From NCBI RefSeq assembly GCF_042100115.1, contig NC_091272.1, positions 5,456,001-5,520,000 of the forward strand: DNA of 64,000 nt, written 5' to 3'. This document shows, one piece after another, positions 55,945 through 64,000 of the stretch (position 1 is its first letter; every line of letters starts with the position of its first letter). Source of the stretch: Alternaria dauci. Taxonomy: Eukaryota > Ascomycota > Dothideomycetes > Pleosporales > Pleosporaceae. The notes under the pieces are model-generated. The model was not told the DNA's origin. It was given only the letters and a program-made list of their open reading frames with translations, and ran no database searches. A program made the translations under genes and the position numbers.

Positions 55945-57009
55945 CTATATCTTCGCGCTCAGAACCTTCTTGACCACCGCAATGACCTGGGCAAACGCAT
56001 CCTTTGGCGCTGCTACCACGCCCTTGTTCTCCTTGAGTGTCCTTCCCAGGCCAAAGTCAAGAGGCTTGCCGTACGCATCGCTGACCTGGCCACCTGCCTC
56101 CTCCACGAGCACCACGCCAGCAGCGTGATCCCAGATCTTTTCCTGGTATGTTGCGCTGACCGGCAGTCTGAGATACAAGTCACCAGCTCCACGGGCGATA
56201 GAGCAGTACTTGGCCTGCGAGTCCATGCGAACCGACGGCTTCGTGATGCCGAGCTCCGATGCGATAGCAGCGTTATCGCCTTGCGATGAGTGGCCCGCCT
56301 CTACAGACTCGCAAAATGTAGCTTGTGTGACATCCGAGAGGGGCTTCATCTTGATAGCCTTTGCTTCTGCGAGACCACCCTTGCTCAGCGGTCGGCTTGT
56401 CGCGCCCTGGCCCTTAACGGCACCGAACAGCACGCCCTTGCCCTCTTTGTCGTCTGCATCTTGACCCGTGGTGGTGGTGAGGGGCGCCTGGTCGTCGACG
56501 GGGAGGTTCGGGCACCCGATGACGCCTACGGTGGGCACACCGTCTACGAGCAGACCCAGGCAGACGGCGTATTGTCCGCCGCGCAGGAACCCCTTTGTGC
56601 CGTCGATGGGATCCAGTGCCCAGATCCTGCCTTTCCTGCCGCCCTCGCTGTTGCCTTGGTCGAGCGCGGACAGCATGGCGTCTGCGCTCTTGATGGGTCC
56701 ACCGATTTTCTCTTCGGCGGCGCTGTCGTCGAGCTTCGCTGCTTGAACGAGGTCCCACACGAGGTCCCGGAGCGAGTCGTTCTTGCGGAGATCGTTGGCA
56801 TCTTCTTCACCGACGACTTCGTCTTCGGGGAACGCGTGCTTTATCGACGCGATAATCAGGGCTTGCGCGCCAAAGTCGCCGATTGTGACGGGGGAAGAGT
56901 CGCTCTTGGAGAGCGTGCCTTTTGAGTGGCTCGAATATACCGATTTTGTGAGAATAGCCGCCCGCTGGACGGCCAGAAGGGCAATCTCCAGTTCCTTTTC
57001 GTATGCCAT
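55945..57009 (-). CDS. MET22: 3'(2'),5'-bisphosphate nucleotidase (Met22/Hal2)
   Basis: Mg-dependent, Li/Na-sensitive phosphatase that turns 3'-phosphoadenosine 5'-phosphate into AMP in sulfate assimilation and prevents PAP inhibition of RNA processing enzymes. Single exon, 354 aa (yeast Met22 is 357). The start MAYEKELEIALLAVQRAA is chosen by alignment memory to the family N-terminus; the frame is open upstream to 57228 but begins at a TTG. Motifs are SPVTIGDFGAQALI, VVGEEDANDLR, IWALDPIDGTKGFLRGGQYA (the metal-binding DPIDGT) and KIWDHAAGVVLVEEAGG. All the metal and phosphate ligands expected for the inositol-monophosphatase fold are present. Confidence 0.95.
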   Translation of the reverse strand: MAYEKELEIALLAVQRAAILTKSVYSSHSKGTLSKSDSSPVTIGDFGAQALIIASIKHAFPEDEVVGEEDANDLRKNDSLRDLVWDLVQAAKLDDSAAEEKIGGPIKSADAMLSALDQGNSEGGRKGRIWALDPIDGTKGFLRGGQYAVCLGLLVDGVPTVGVIGCPNLPVDDQAPLTTTTGQDADDKEGKGVLFGAVKGQGATSRPLSKGGLAEAKAIKMKPLSDVTQATFCESVEAGHSSQGDNAAIASELGITKPSVRMDSQAKYCSIARGAGDLYLRLPVSATYQEKIWDHAAGVVLVEEAGGQVSDAYGKPLDFGLGRTLKENKGVVAAPKDAFAQVIAVVKKVLSAKI

Positions 57010-58064
57010 TTTGTAGTGTAGGTTCGATTTTGTATGGAGGTGCGGTGAGGGGTTCCGCAGCTGTAGAGCTAACAGTAAGAGACGACGATCCCGCAACCCC
57101 GCTACGTGGGACCTTTTGAGGAGCATCACGTCATTCGAGAGAAAAATCCGACACCCTACCCAGGGTGCCAGGCGACTACGGGGGGCAAATTGGTCTTTTC
57201 CTGGTATGGTAGTACCGGACTCGGGCAATTACCGGGGTGGCGTTCGGTTGTTCCCCTGGTATGGCGCGCAGGATCGCTTTCGGCGCGTCCCAGGTACTGC
57301 ATCTGCGAGGGACTGTGATGACGTAAGCAGGAATAGTATGAAGTGAGATGGTGAGAGCCGACCGCTTCTGATTCGCTTAGCCACTTGCATGACTTGCAAC
57401 GAACTTGCCCAAATCGTGGAATTTAGCAACCTCCAGGTGCGTCTGAGAAGAGGCAGCTTTCTGCGGTGAGATGCAGTGCAGACAGGCGCAATCACGCCTC
57501 GGTACTGAATAGGAAGCGGCTGTGAACAGAAACGAGATGTTTACGCCTCACCTTCACCACCATTGACGAACATCACCTGCCCATCTACCTCTCCTATTCA
57601 AATGATGAACGTGCTAGTAAAAAGACGCAAGCACAACGTTGTTAAATGACACTGTATTAGATCGCGGTAAAGGTGTGTTTCACAGACACCTTGCTTCACT
57701 GTATGCAGCTGTTTATATTCGGAAAGTTAGGGGTTAACAACAAAGCTATAAACTACGGTTCTGGAGATTTCACGATGGGACTCGACGTTGGGAGAAAGAG
57801 AATGCTTCTCAACATCTCCAAACATGCCTATCATCACATGCGACATCATCGCAGGCATCGAGCGCCCGGTTTTGGAGGGCTCTCCAGGCGCTCGCGACGA
57901 CGACAGCGCGACGGCAACGATCGATCGATACAGCAAGGATCGATTCATCGAGTATATTGGCCCTCTCAAAAATTTACCCCTCCTACATCTTTAGGAGTTC
58001 GTTATATGTTCGCATTCTTCCGTCCAGTATTCGCAAAACAAACAGAGTCAACGAGAAAGAATGA
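57010..58064. other. Intergenic region
   Basis: Promoter side of MET22 and about 0.8 kb of DNA with only short frames. A frame at 57673-58239 has no recognisable domain. Confidence 0.45.
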
Positions 58065-58610
58065 TGCAGTTTTTCTCAATTCAACTTGCACACTGATGGC
58101 ATCCAGCTCAGTATCGGCATCGAATTTGAGCGTCCACGAGTGTGTAGAGGCGCATTTAGGTCCCCTGGTAGAGGCCTATTGTATGGCAATGATCACTGGA
58201 TTGAGCAAGACCTTTCTCTCAAGGACAGGCTCGATGTAAGTTGATATCTTGCTTCCTCTCTCTGGAAGCTATTGCTGACAGACCACTCCGAACAGACGGT
58301 ATCGAGATAGTTTCTCCCATGTTCACCCACGCAGGAGAGGCTCTACACTGGTTTCATTCTCACTCGGTCTGATCGCAACTTTCATCTGTCACGGGGAAGA
58401 TACGGTCAAAGCAGCGAAGACACCGCAAGATCTTCTCGAAAGGAAGTGAAAAGGCTCTGTCTTGATCACCTTCTCGACCTCAAGATTTGCCAAGCTTCAC
58501 CTCCAGGTGAGGAATATCGACAAGCGGATGAAGAAGAACCTTGGATTGGTGACCACGGGGGATATGGTGAGAGGAAGAGCAGAAAGGATACTGGTTAGCG
58601 ACCAGGCAAC
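58065..58610 (+). pseudogene. Possible relic of an amidoligase-like gene
   Basis: A frame at 58065-58251 reads DGIQLSIGIEFERPRV then RGLLYGNDHWIEQDLSL and stops at a good donor (GAT followed by GTAAGT). At about 58300 another frame reads DGIEIVSPMFTHAGEAL. GIEFE at the start, an N-D-x-W-x-x-x-x-D-L-S-L block and x-G-I-E-I-V-S-P are the landmarks of fungal putative amidoligases. The two parts cannot be joined in one frame by a GT-AG intron, and no ATG starts the first. A third open stretch at about 58395-58590 follows in yet another register. This suggests a decayed gene. It rests on short motifs only; chance is possible. Confidence 0.35.
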
Positions 58611-58726
58611 AGAGCATGTCGAGACTAGATCCGAAGAGGAGATATTACCTTCAGGCGAAAGGATGTGTTAGACAGCCTGTCGCGTTGCACCAAAGCCATA
58701 CAATCAACTGTTTCCCAAAGCACAAC

Positions 58727-58930
58727 ATGCTGATCACTGCCATACAAGATCCCCACAAGGAAACTCAAAGGCGGCTATACACACTCGTAGTCTGTTGCAT
58801 TGGCGCCGTTGTTTTCGTCTTCCTTTTGGCGCTAACTGCCCAGGTGGGCATCGCGATCGCCGACGCACCCCAGAAACCCACAAAAGCTCTCCACACTTCG
58901 ACCATGGGGAACAACGGAGCATCAAATTAG
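58727..58930 (+). CDS. Possible small single-span membrane protein
   Basis: A 67-codon frame with one hydrophobic segment, LVVCCIGAVVFVFLLALTAQ, at about residues 21-40. No homology was recognised, and it lies behind a probable gene relic. It may be chance; listed for completeness. Confidence 0.15.
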   Translation: MLITAIQDPHKETQRRLYTLVVCCIGAVVFVFLLALTAQVGIAIADAPQKPTKALHTSTMGNNGASN

Positions 58931-59397
58931 TGAGCTTAACATCCATTGCATCATTTTACTTGCAATCACACTCATGAGCAGTCACAGATCAACCCCGTCA
59001 ACCTCTAATTCATTGAAGGGACAAGTTCTCGCTTCTTTGCCCACGGAAATAACGCCCCGTGGCTTGACAGACGTCATCCTTAGCCTACAACAGTCACGTC
59101 CTAAGCTGACGGCGCGCGGCATCGTACCCCAAGCTGGAGATCTCACTAGTTGAAATGAGGGGAAGAACGGGCTCGTATTCGAATGGCGTTGCCATCGCGA
59201 TGAAGGATTATGCTGTGACGTTGTCTAGCATAGGAGCCGAGGGTATGGAAAGAGGTGCTTAAGCAGCCATAGTCCGCTGAGCCGGCTGTTTGTGTGCATC
59301 TGCTAGCACTCTTCCCACGTTGGTACCGTTATCGTGGTTCAAGAGGCTTTGGTCTTAGTCTGCCTTCATCTAGTGTCGCTTTTGACGTCCCTTCATC
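58931..59397. other. Intergenic region, promoter side of the aquaglyceroporin
   Basis: About 470 bp without recognisable genes. Confidence 0.5.
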
Positions 59398-60723
59398 ATG
59401 ACCACCCAAGGACCAATGGCACCGGGGCCTTCAATTACACGTGACTGGGCGGATGATCATTCCGATGATCGTCTCAATAGCATCACTTCTGGTACGAGTA
59501 CTACACCTCTAACTCAGGCGCGGACACAGCATTCGGCGCATTCTACCAACTCAGAGCTCTCGCCTAATCGCACATCGTCGAGCGCTCAGAGAAAGCGGTC
59601 ATTGCTCGGTTTGCATCCCCAGGCACCCATTGATGAGGAGCATGATCATGGGCCGAGATCAGAGTTGCTATGGTCGCGTGTTAGGACAGTGATGAGGGAG
59701 CCATTTGCCGAGTTCTGGGGCACTGCCGTTATGGTGATGTTCGGTAATGGATCGGTTGCGCAGGTCTTGCTGTCATCGGGACAGACTACTGCACCAGGCG
59801 GTAACGGCTTTGGACAATACCAGTCGATAAACTGGGGGTGAGTCGAGCGCCGACTTGTTAAGAGATGGCTAAGCGTACTGACAACAAGCAGCTGGGGGTT
59901 AGGCGTCATGCTCGGACTGTACGTGGCAGGCGACTCTGGAGCATATCTCAACCCAGCCATCACTCTCAGCAACTGCATATACCGACAGTTGCCATGGCGG
60001 CGATTCCCAATGTACTTTGCTGCACAGATGCTGGGTGGTTTCGTTGGATCCGGTATCGTATACGCAAACTACGTCAGCTCCATTGACTGGTTTGAAGGTG
60101 GAAAGATGCGAACAGTGCCTCCTGCCGAGAAGGCTACTGCAGCGATATTCTGCACCTACCCACAGCCATTCCTTACAAAGACAAGCCAGTTCTTCTCAGA
60201 GTTCATCGCAAGTACATTGCTGATGTTCGTCATCTTCGCATTAAAGGATCCGAGCAACAATGGTGTCCCGAAGGTATGACCAATAGCAACACCATGCGTG
60301 ATGATACTGACCGCCGTGTAGTCCGACAAATGGTTTCCTCTTTGTCTGTTCTTCCTGATTTTCGGCCTCGGATCTTGCTTCGGCTGGCAGACTGGCTATG
60401 CTATCAATATCGCTCGTGATTTCAGTCCAAGACTGATGTCGTATGCTGTTGGCTACGGTCATGAGGTGTGGTCCACTGGAGGCTACTATTTCTGGGTACA
60501 TACTCCAGCAATACTTATAGCGTCTGCTGACTTTATGTAGATCCCAATGGTAGCCCCCTTCCTTGGTTGTGCATTTGGTGGCTTTCTTTACGACTTCTTC
60601 ATATACACAGGGCCTAGTCCCATCAACTCGCCGTGGTTGGGCTTGAAACAGCTCACGCCTGGAAATGCGATGCGAGCGAGAAGAGAGCATATAAGGAGAG
60701 AGAAAGAGGAAGGTATTGTGTAA
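59398..60723 (+). CDS. Aquaglyceroporin-type MIP channel
   Basis: Six-helix major intrinsic protein, probably passing glycerol or small solutes. Exons 59398-59837, 59892-60273, 60322-60495 and 60541-60723 give 392 aa, with introns of 54, 48 and 45 nt. A Ser/Thr-rich cytoplasmic N-terminus of about 100 residues precedes the channel. Helix 1 is EPFAEFWGTAVMVMFGNGSV. The first selectivity box is intact (AGDSGAYLNPAITLSNC). The second reads GYAINIARDFSPRL, where Pro of NPA is replaced by Ile. The Asp after Arg (ARD), typical of glycerol-passing members, is kept. Helices 4 to 6 follow, and the C-terminus is basic. The long N-terminus is usual for fungal members of the Fps1/Yfl054 type. Confidence 0.9.
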
Positions 60724-61518
60724 ACGGTTGTCTTGTTATGAGAAGCTCGTTCTCTATGATGTCGACCATGCAACGAAGCCGAAGAGGATATTCGTAGTGA
60801 ATGTTTGATGTTATATCAAGGAAAGAGCTTTCCAGAATACGAATGCTTCAAACACGCCACAAAACGTTCACGAACGAGTTTCGGTAGGCGTCATGGCGAC
60901 ACATTGGTCCGATATCATCACATAAGGTCAATACGAAGACGCTGCGCTTCCCAGAGTCACTAATGCTATCATGTTAGCATACGATACCAGTATTTTTGTT
61001 GACAGACACTGCCCGTCGCAGTCTCGATACCGACACATGTCAGGGGAGATACCAGCTTTTCTAGTTAACTCACTTCGTCGCAGTCAATTCACTGCTCAGC
61101 GATCGAGAGACCATCTGCTGTAGTCGAAATACAGCTACATGTCTGTCCGAGGACCAATAGGCTGGTCGTATCATTGATTATACGGTAGCAAGGGAAATTG
61201 TCACGTTCCTTAAGTAATCATATCATGTTTTTGTTTGCTTGACAAGCCATCTCTTCTCTACATTGCAGTGTTGTGTTTTCGCTTTCATCGAACATGTGTG
61301 CGGATAGTCGCTCGTCTCATGCATAACATCTGTACTACAGAATGACCTATTCGATCTGATGAGTACGTATCTACATTTTATGTTCATGGTGAATTACCGC
61401 ATTGGTGTGAGCCATTTTGGGCGACGAGTACTCCTTCCCCGTTTGCGCCAAGCCGCTAGATTTGGTTGCAAATATCTACGCCCGCGCAAGCCTTGCTGAT
61501 TCTGCAGTCAACACCACA
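60724..61518. other. Intergenic region of 0.8 kb
   Basis: AT-richer DNA with no long frame. Nothing recognisable was found. Confidence 0.5.
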
Positions 61519-63351
61519 ATGGCTCCAGGGCGTAAACAGAAATCTACGCGCTGCAATTCTCATACGGACCAGGTACAAGACCTGGACAATACCCACCAAT
61601 TCGACTACGAATCTGACTACGAATTCGGACTTCTCGATTACGAGGAGCAATACGAAATCGACGAGAATGAGCTCAATCTCCGCCAACCAGAGACTACTGA
61701 CGCTGGAGTTCGCGCACAAGACGACAAGGGAAGATTGGTATCCAAGAAGAAGCGAGCCGAGGCTGCTGAGCAACAAGGCACTGTGAAGATAAACGCGCAT
61801 GAGTCACCGGAGGCACTCATGTGGAGCGAGAGGAAGAATGGCGTCAGCATTCCGGATCAATGGACCAAAATCGACGAAGAAGAGGCGCCACTGCCAAAGA
61901 ATCTGGTTCCAAAGAGCTTCCTGAAATACCCCGAAGACGCTGAAAGGGGGATTGATTGAGAAAGGGCAGATGATGCCGTGTATCTTCGTCAAATAATAAG
62001 GTCATTGGCGAGAAAGCTCGAAGACTGTCGAGCGGATCTAGAAGAGGAAGAACGGAAGAGAATCAAAGCCGAGTGGGAACGTAACATGGCGCAAAAGAAG
62101 GCGAAGCGTTACCGGTCCTACTCCATCCACGTTACCGAGACGGTCGCGCTTCAGATTCACAGAACTCAGCAGGCCAAAGACGCCAAGCTTGGAAAGCGCA
62201 GGAAAGCTGTTGCTAAACGGGAAAAGGCCGTGGAGTCCGACCGAATTCTACAACAAAATGAACAAGCTGAGTACGAACAGGCAATAGAACTCTTTCGCGT
62301 GGAGGTGGTTGAGGAGGCGAAGAACATGAAGACGCTACGCAAAGAGCTTCTTGACAATGACGCTATCAAGAGCCGCCTTCGACAGGACATCATGTCTGAA
62401 CTCGAAACAGAAATGATGGAAAAGCGATCATCATGGCAAATTGCGCAGAACAAGAAGCGTGAAGAGCTCAACAATGAAAAGAGAGCCTTCCAACTCGAAC
62501 GCGACGCCTGGAAAGAAGAAAAAGACCTAGCCATCTCCAAAGTCATCAAGGACGAGTGGGTAAGCCAAGGCTACGAGAAAGGCTTATCCGAGGGCAAGAT
62601 ATTCAAGAGCAAAGAGCAATACTTACTTGGTTACCACTACGGCGCAAGGAATGCGAACAAAAAGACGGCAAAGCAGAATCTCGAAGATAGATACAATGAC
62701 GGCCTCAGGGCAGGCAAAGAAGAGATGTCCAAGCAAGCCAAACAAGAAATGGAAAGATTCAAGGACATAACTGCCGACTTTGTCCATGAATTAGTCCGTA
62801 CTAGTGTTCGAGAAGCGGAGGATAAATTGGCGGAAAAATTCCGGGTGTGGATGCGGGAGAGAGAGAACGCCATCCATTGTAACTCCCGCGCCTATGGTCT
62901 ATATGAGGGAGCAGTCAACCAAATCCGCCGCCAGAACAACGTCGGTGGTTCTGAACAGGAAGAAGATGCCTTGACAAACATCATCGCCGTTACCATGGCA
63001 GATCAGATCGTCGTCGCTACGGCGATGGGTGGTTGGGACAAGACCTGTTGGCACAACACGACCCTTCCCCGGTCTATTTTATCCCCAGACTCCGAGGTGC
63101 TAAAGAAGTCGAGGTTTTACAAGGTTCTGATGCCGAAGCTGACAGAACAATGTGGCAAAGCAGCGGAGCGAGTCGAGCTTGCAAAAAAAGAACAAGAGAA
63201 GCAGAAGCAAGCTCACGCAGCTCGGGTAGAGGCTGAATGGGCCGCCCGACTTCCGATCGTCGTTAAGGAGCCTCTCGAGAACGAGGAGGCCGAGGACATG
63301 TCCGACAAGGAAATGGTGGCTACCTTCTTGAAGAACATACGAGACCAATAG
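61519..63351 (+). pseudogene. Coiled-coil protein gene interrupted by one in-frame TGA
   Basis: From ATG 61519 (MAPGRKQKSTR) the frame is open for 146 codons and ends at TGA 61957-61959. The same frame is then open again for 463 codons to the stop at 63349-63351. The downstream part is strongly helical and charged (RQIIRSLARKLEDCRADLEE, KRRKAVAKREKAVESDRI, HELVRTSVREAEDKLAEKF), a long coiled coil. Without the TGA the protein would be 610 aa. The first ATG after the stop is MAQKKAKRYRS at 62086. No GT-AG intron spanning the TGA was found. Options are a nonsense mutation, two separate genes, readthrough, or an error in the sequence. No domain was recognised. Confidence 0.55.
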
Positions 63352-63941
63352 ATACTGACTTCATGTTGGTGATGATACTGGCCTCGTGCTGGTGATGATA
63401 CTGGCTTTGGTCGGTCCCCAGATAGCGACCTTGCGTCAGCTTCCTATACCGTCGCTACGGTCCATATAGTCATGCAATGACTGGTTCAGATACCAGCAAT
63501 GCTGGTCTATTGTACAAATAAATTCTGTTCATGGTACTGGGTCTTTCAGTCCACGGTCTCAGCGATAGCACAAACGTTAGCAAGCCGTGGTCTGTTCTGT
63601 ACCTAGGTAGCTTGTCAATCAGAAATAATTCATCTCCCGCGTACGTCTGTGACCCGTATAGTCCTGAACATTACCATGTACATAGACCCCAGTCCCCCAC
63701 TGCAACAATCTAGCGATCGGGTTGCAAGCGATGCTCTGAGCGATGTTGTTATGCTTAGTCATTCACGCGTGTCCAGGCGGTGTCTGACGCCATTGCCCCG
63801 CTGCCCACAGGCCGCCGCTGTCGCACGCCGCATTCTACCAAACTTTGAGTCACTTTCCAACTGCACAACACAGGTTGGACCTTTCGCGCCACACTCCACG
63901 TTAATCGAACGCATACACGACCTCGCAAACCTCACCACACC
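63352..63941. other. Intergenic region with a short tandem duplication
   Basis: Two near-identical copies of TTGGTGATGATACTGGC and GCTGGTGATGATACTGGC lie at about 63365-63406. The rest is the promoter side of the last gene. Confidence 0.5.
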
Positions 63942-64000
63942 ATGGCGAAAAAGGGCGCCGCTGGCGGTGGCGAGAACTCGAAGAAAGCACAAGGACAAGC
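63942..64000 (+). CDS. CCDC124/Lso2-like ribosome-binding protein, first codons only
   Basis: The frame begins MAKKGAAGGGENSKKAQGQA and runs off the window. The GENSKKAQGQA element resembles the N-terminus of the CCDC124/Oxs1/Lso2 family (G-E-N-[ST]-K-x-A-x-x-x-A), small basic coiled proteins that bind idle 80S ribosomes. Only 19 codons are visible, so the call is provisional. Confidence 0.5.
   Translation, partial: MAKKGAAGGGENSKKAQGQ

Noticed and set aside
57010..57228. N-terminal extension of MET22
   Set aside because: The open frame has no family similarity, begins at a TTG, and the family start matches MAYEKELEIA at 57009.

Overview
The window is nuclear DNA of a filamentous ascomycete, most likely a Dothideomycete close to Pleosporales (inference). 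The evidence is a dense two-strand layout of genes with typical fungal products (UaY-like Zn(II)2Cys6 activator, OPT transporter, STAND-like and HET-type proteins, CCCH/DUF7923-type protein). Introns are short, about 44 to 93 nt, with GTAAGT/GTATGT-like donors and CTAAC/CTGAC branch motifs 10 to 20 nt before the AG. No transposon, CRISPR array or rRNA was seen.

Layout. 1-1277: 3' part of an MFS transporter. 2726-6129: a six-exon UaY-like purine-utilisation activator. 7871-8782 (-) and 9018-11609 (+): RPL7 and the tRNA m5C methyltransferase TRM4/NCL1, head to head over 235 bp. 11976-13533 (-): Rsm1-like C3HC zinc-finger protein. 14281-15324: a damaged F-box gene. 15798-18066 (-) and 18421-19612 (+): OPT transporter and GPI8 transamidase, divergent. 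20002-23763 (-): a PARP plus UBE2Q-like fusion. 24545-25573: COG7-like subunit. 26101-27471 (-): BIR/survivin-type protein. 27738-29096: TAM41. 29580-29774: a split tRNA-Pro gene. 30047-33814 (-) and 34015-36988 (+): AT-hook protein and GEN1/Yen1 resolvase.

From about 37 to 51 kb the content is more accessory: a STAND-like protein without a recognisable P-loop, a relic of a DUF7025-type AAA ATPase, a CCCH protein, a protein like the C-terminal half of HET-domain proteins, a small RING protein, an NmrA-like Rossmann protein, and a fungal_trans regulator with no zinc cluster. Conserved genes return at 52112-57009 (a Cys-rich F-box/LRR-like protein and MET22/HAL2 phosphatase). They are followed by a gene relic, an aquaglyceroporin (59398-60723), a coiled-coil ORF split by one in-frame TGA (61519-63351) and the start of a CCDC124/Lso2-like gene at the right edge.

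The most striking item is the tRNA-Pro(TGG) gene at 29580-29774. Besides the usual 14-nt tRNA intron after position 37 it carries two further insertions, of 60 nt inside the anticodon and 50 nt inside the T-loop. Both have all the marks of spliceosomal GT-AG introns, and removing all three leaves a perfectly paired 71-nt tRNA-Pro. All splice sites were assigned by eye from sequence and reading-frame continuity; none is backed by transcript data.
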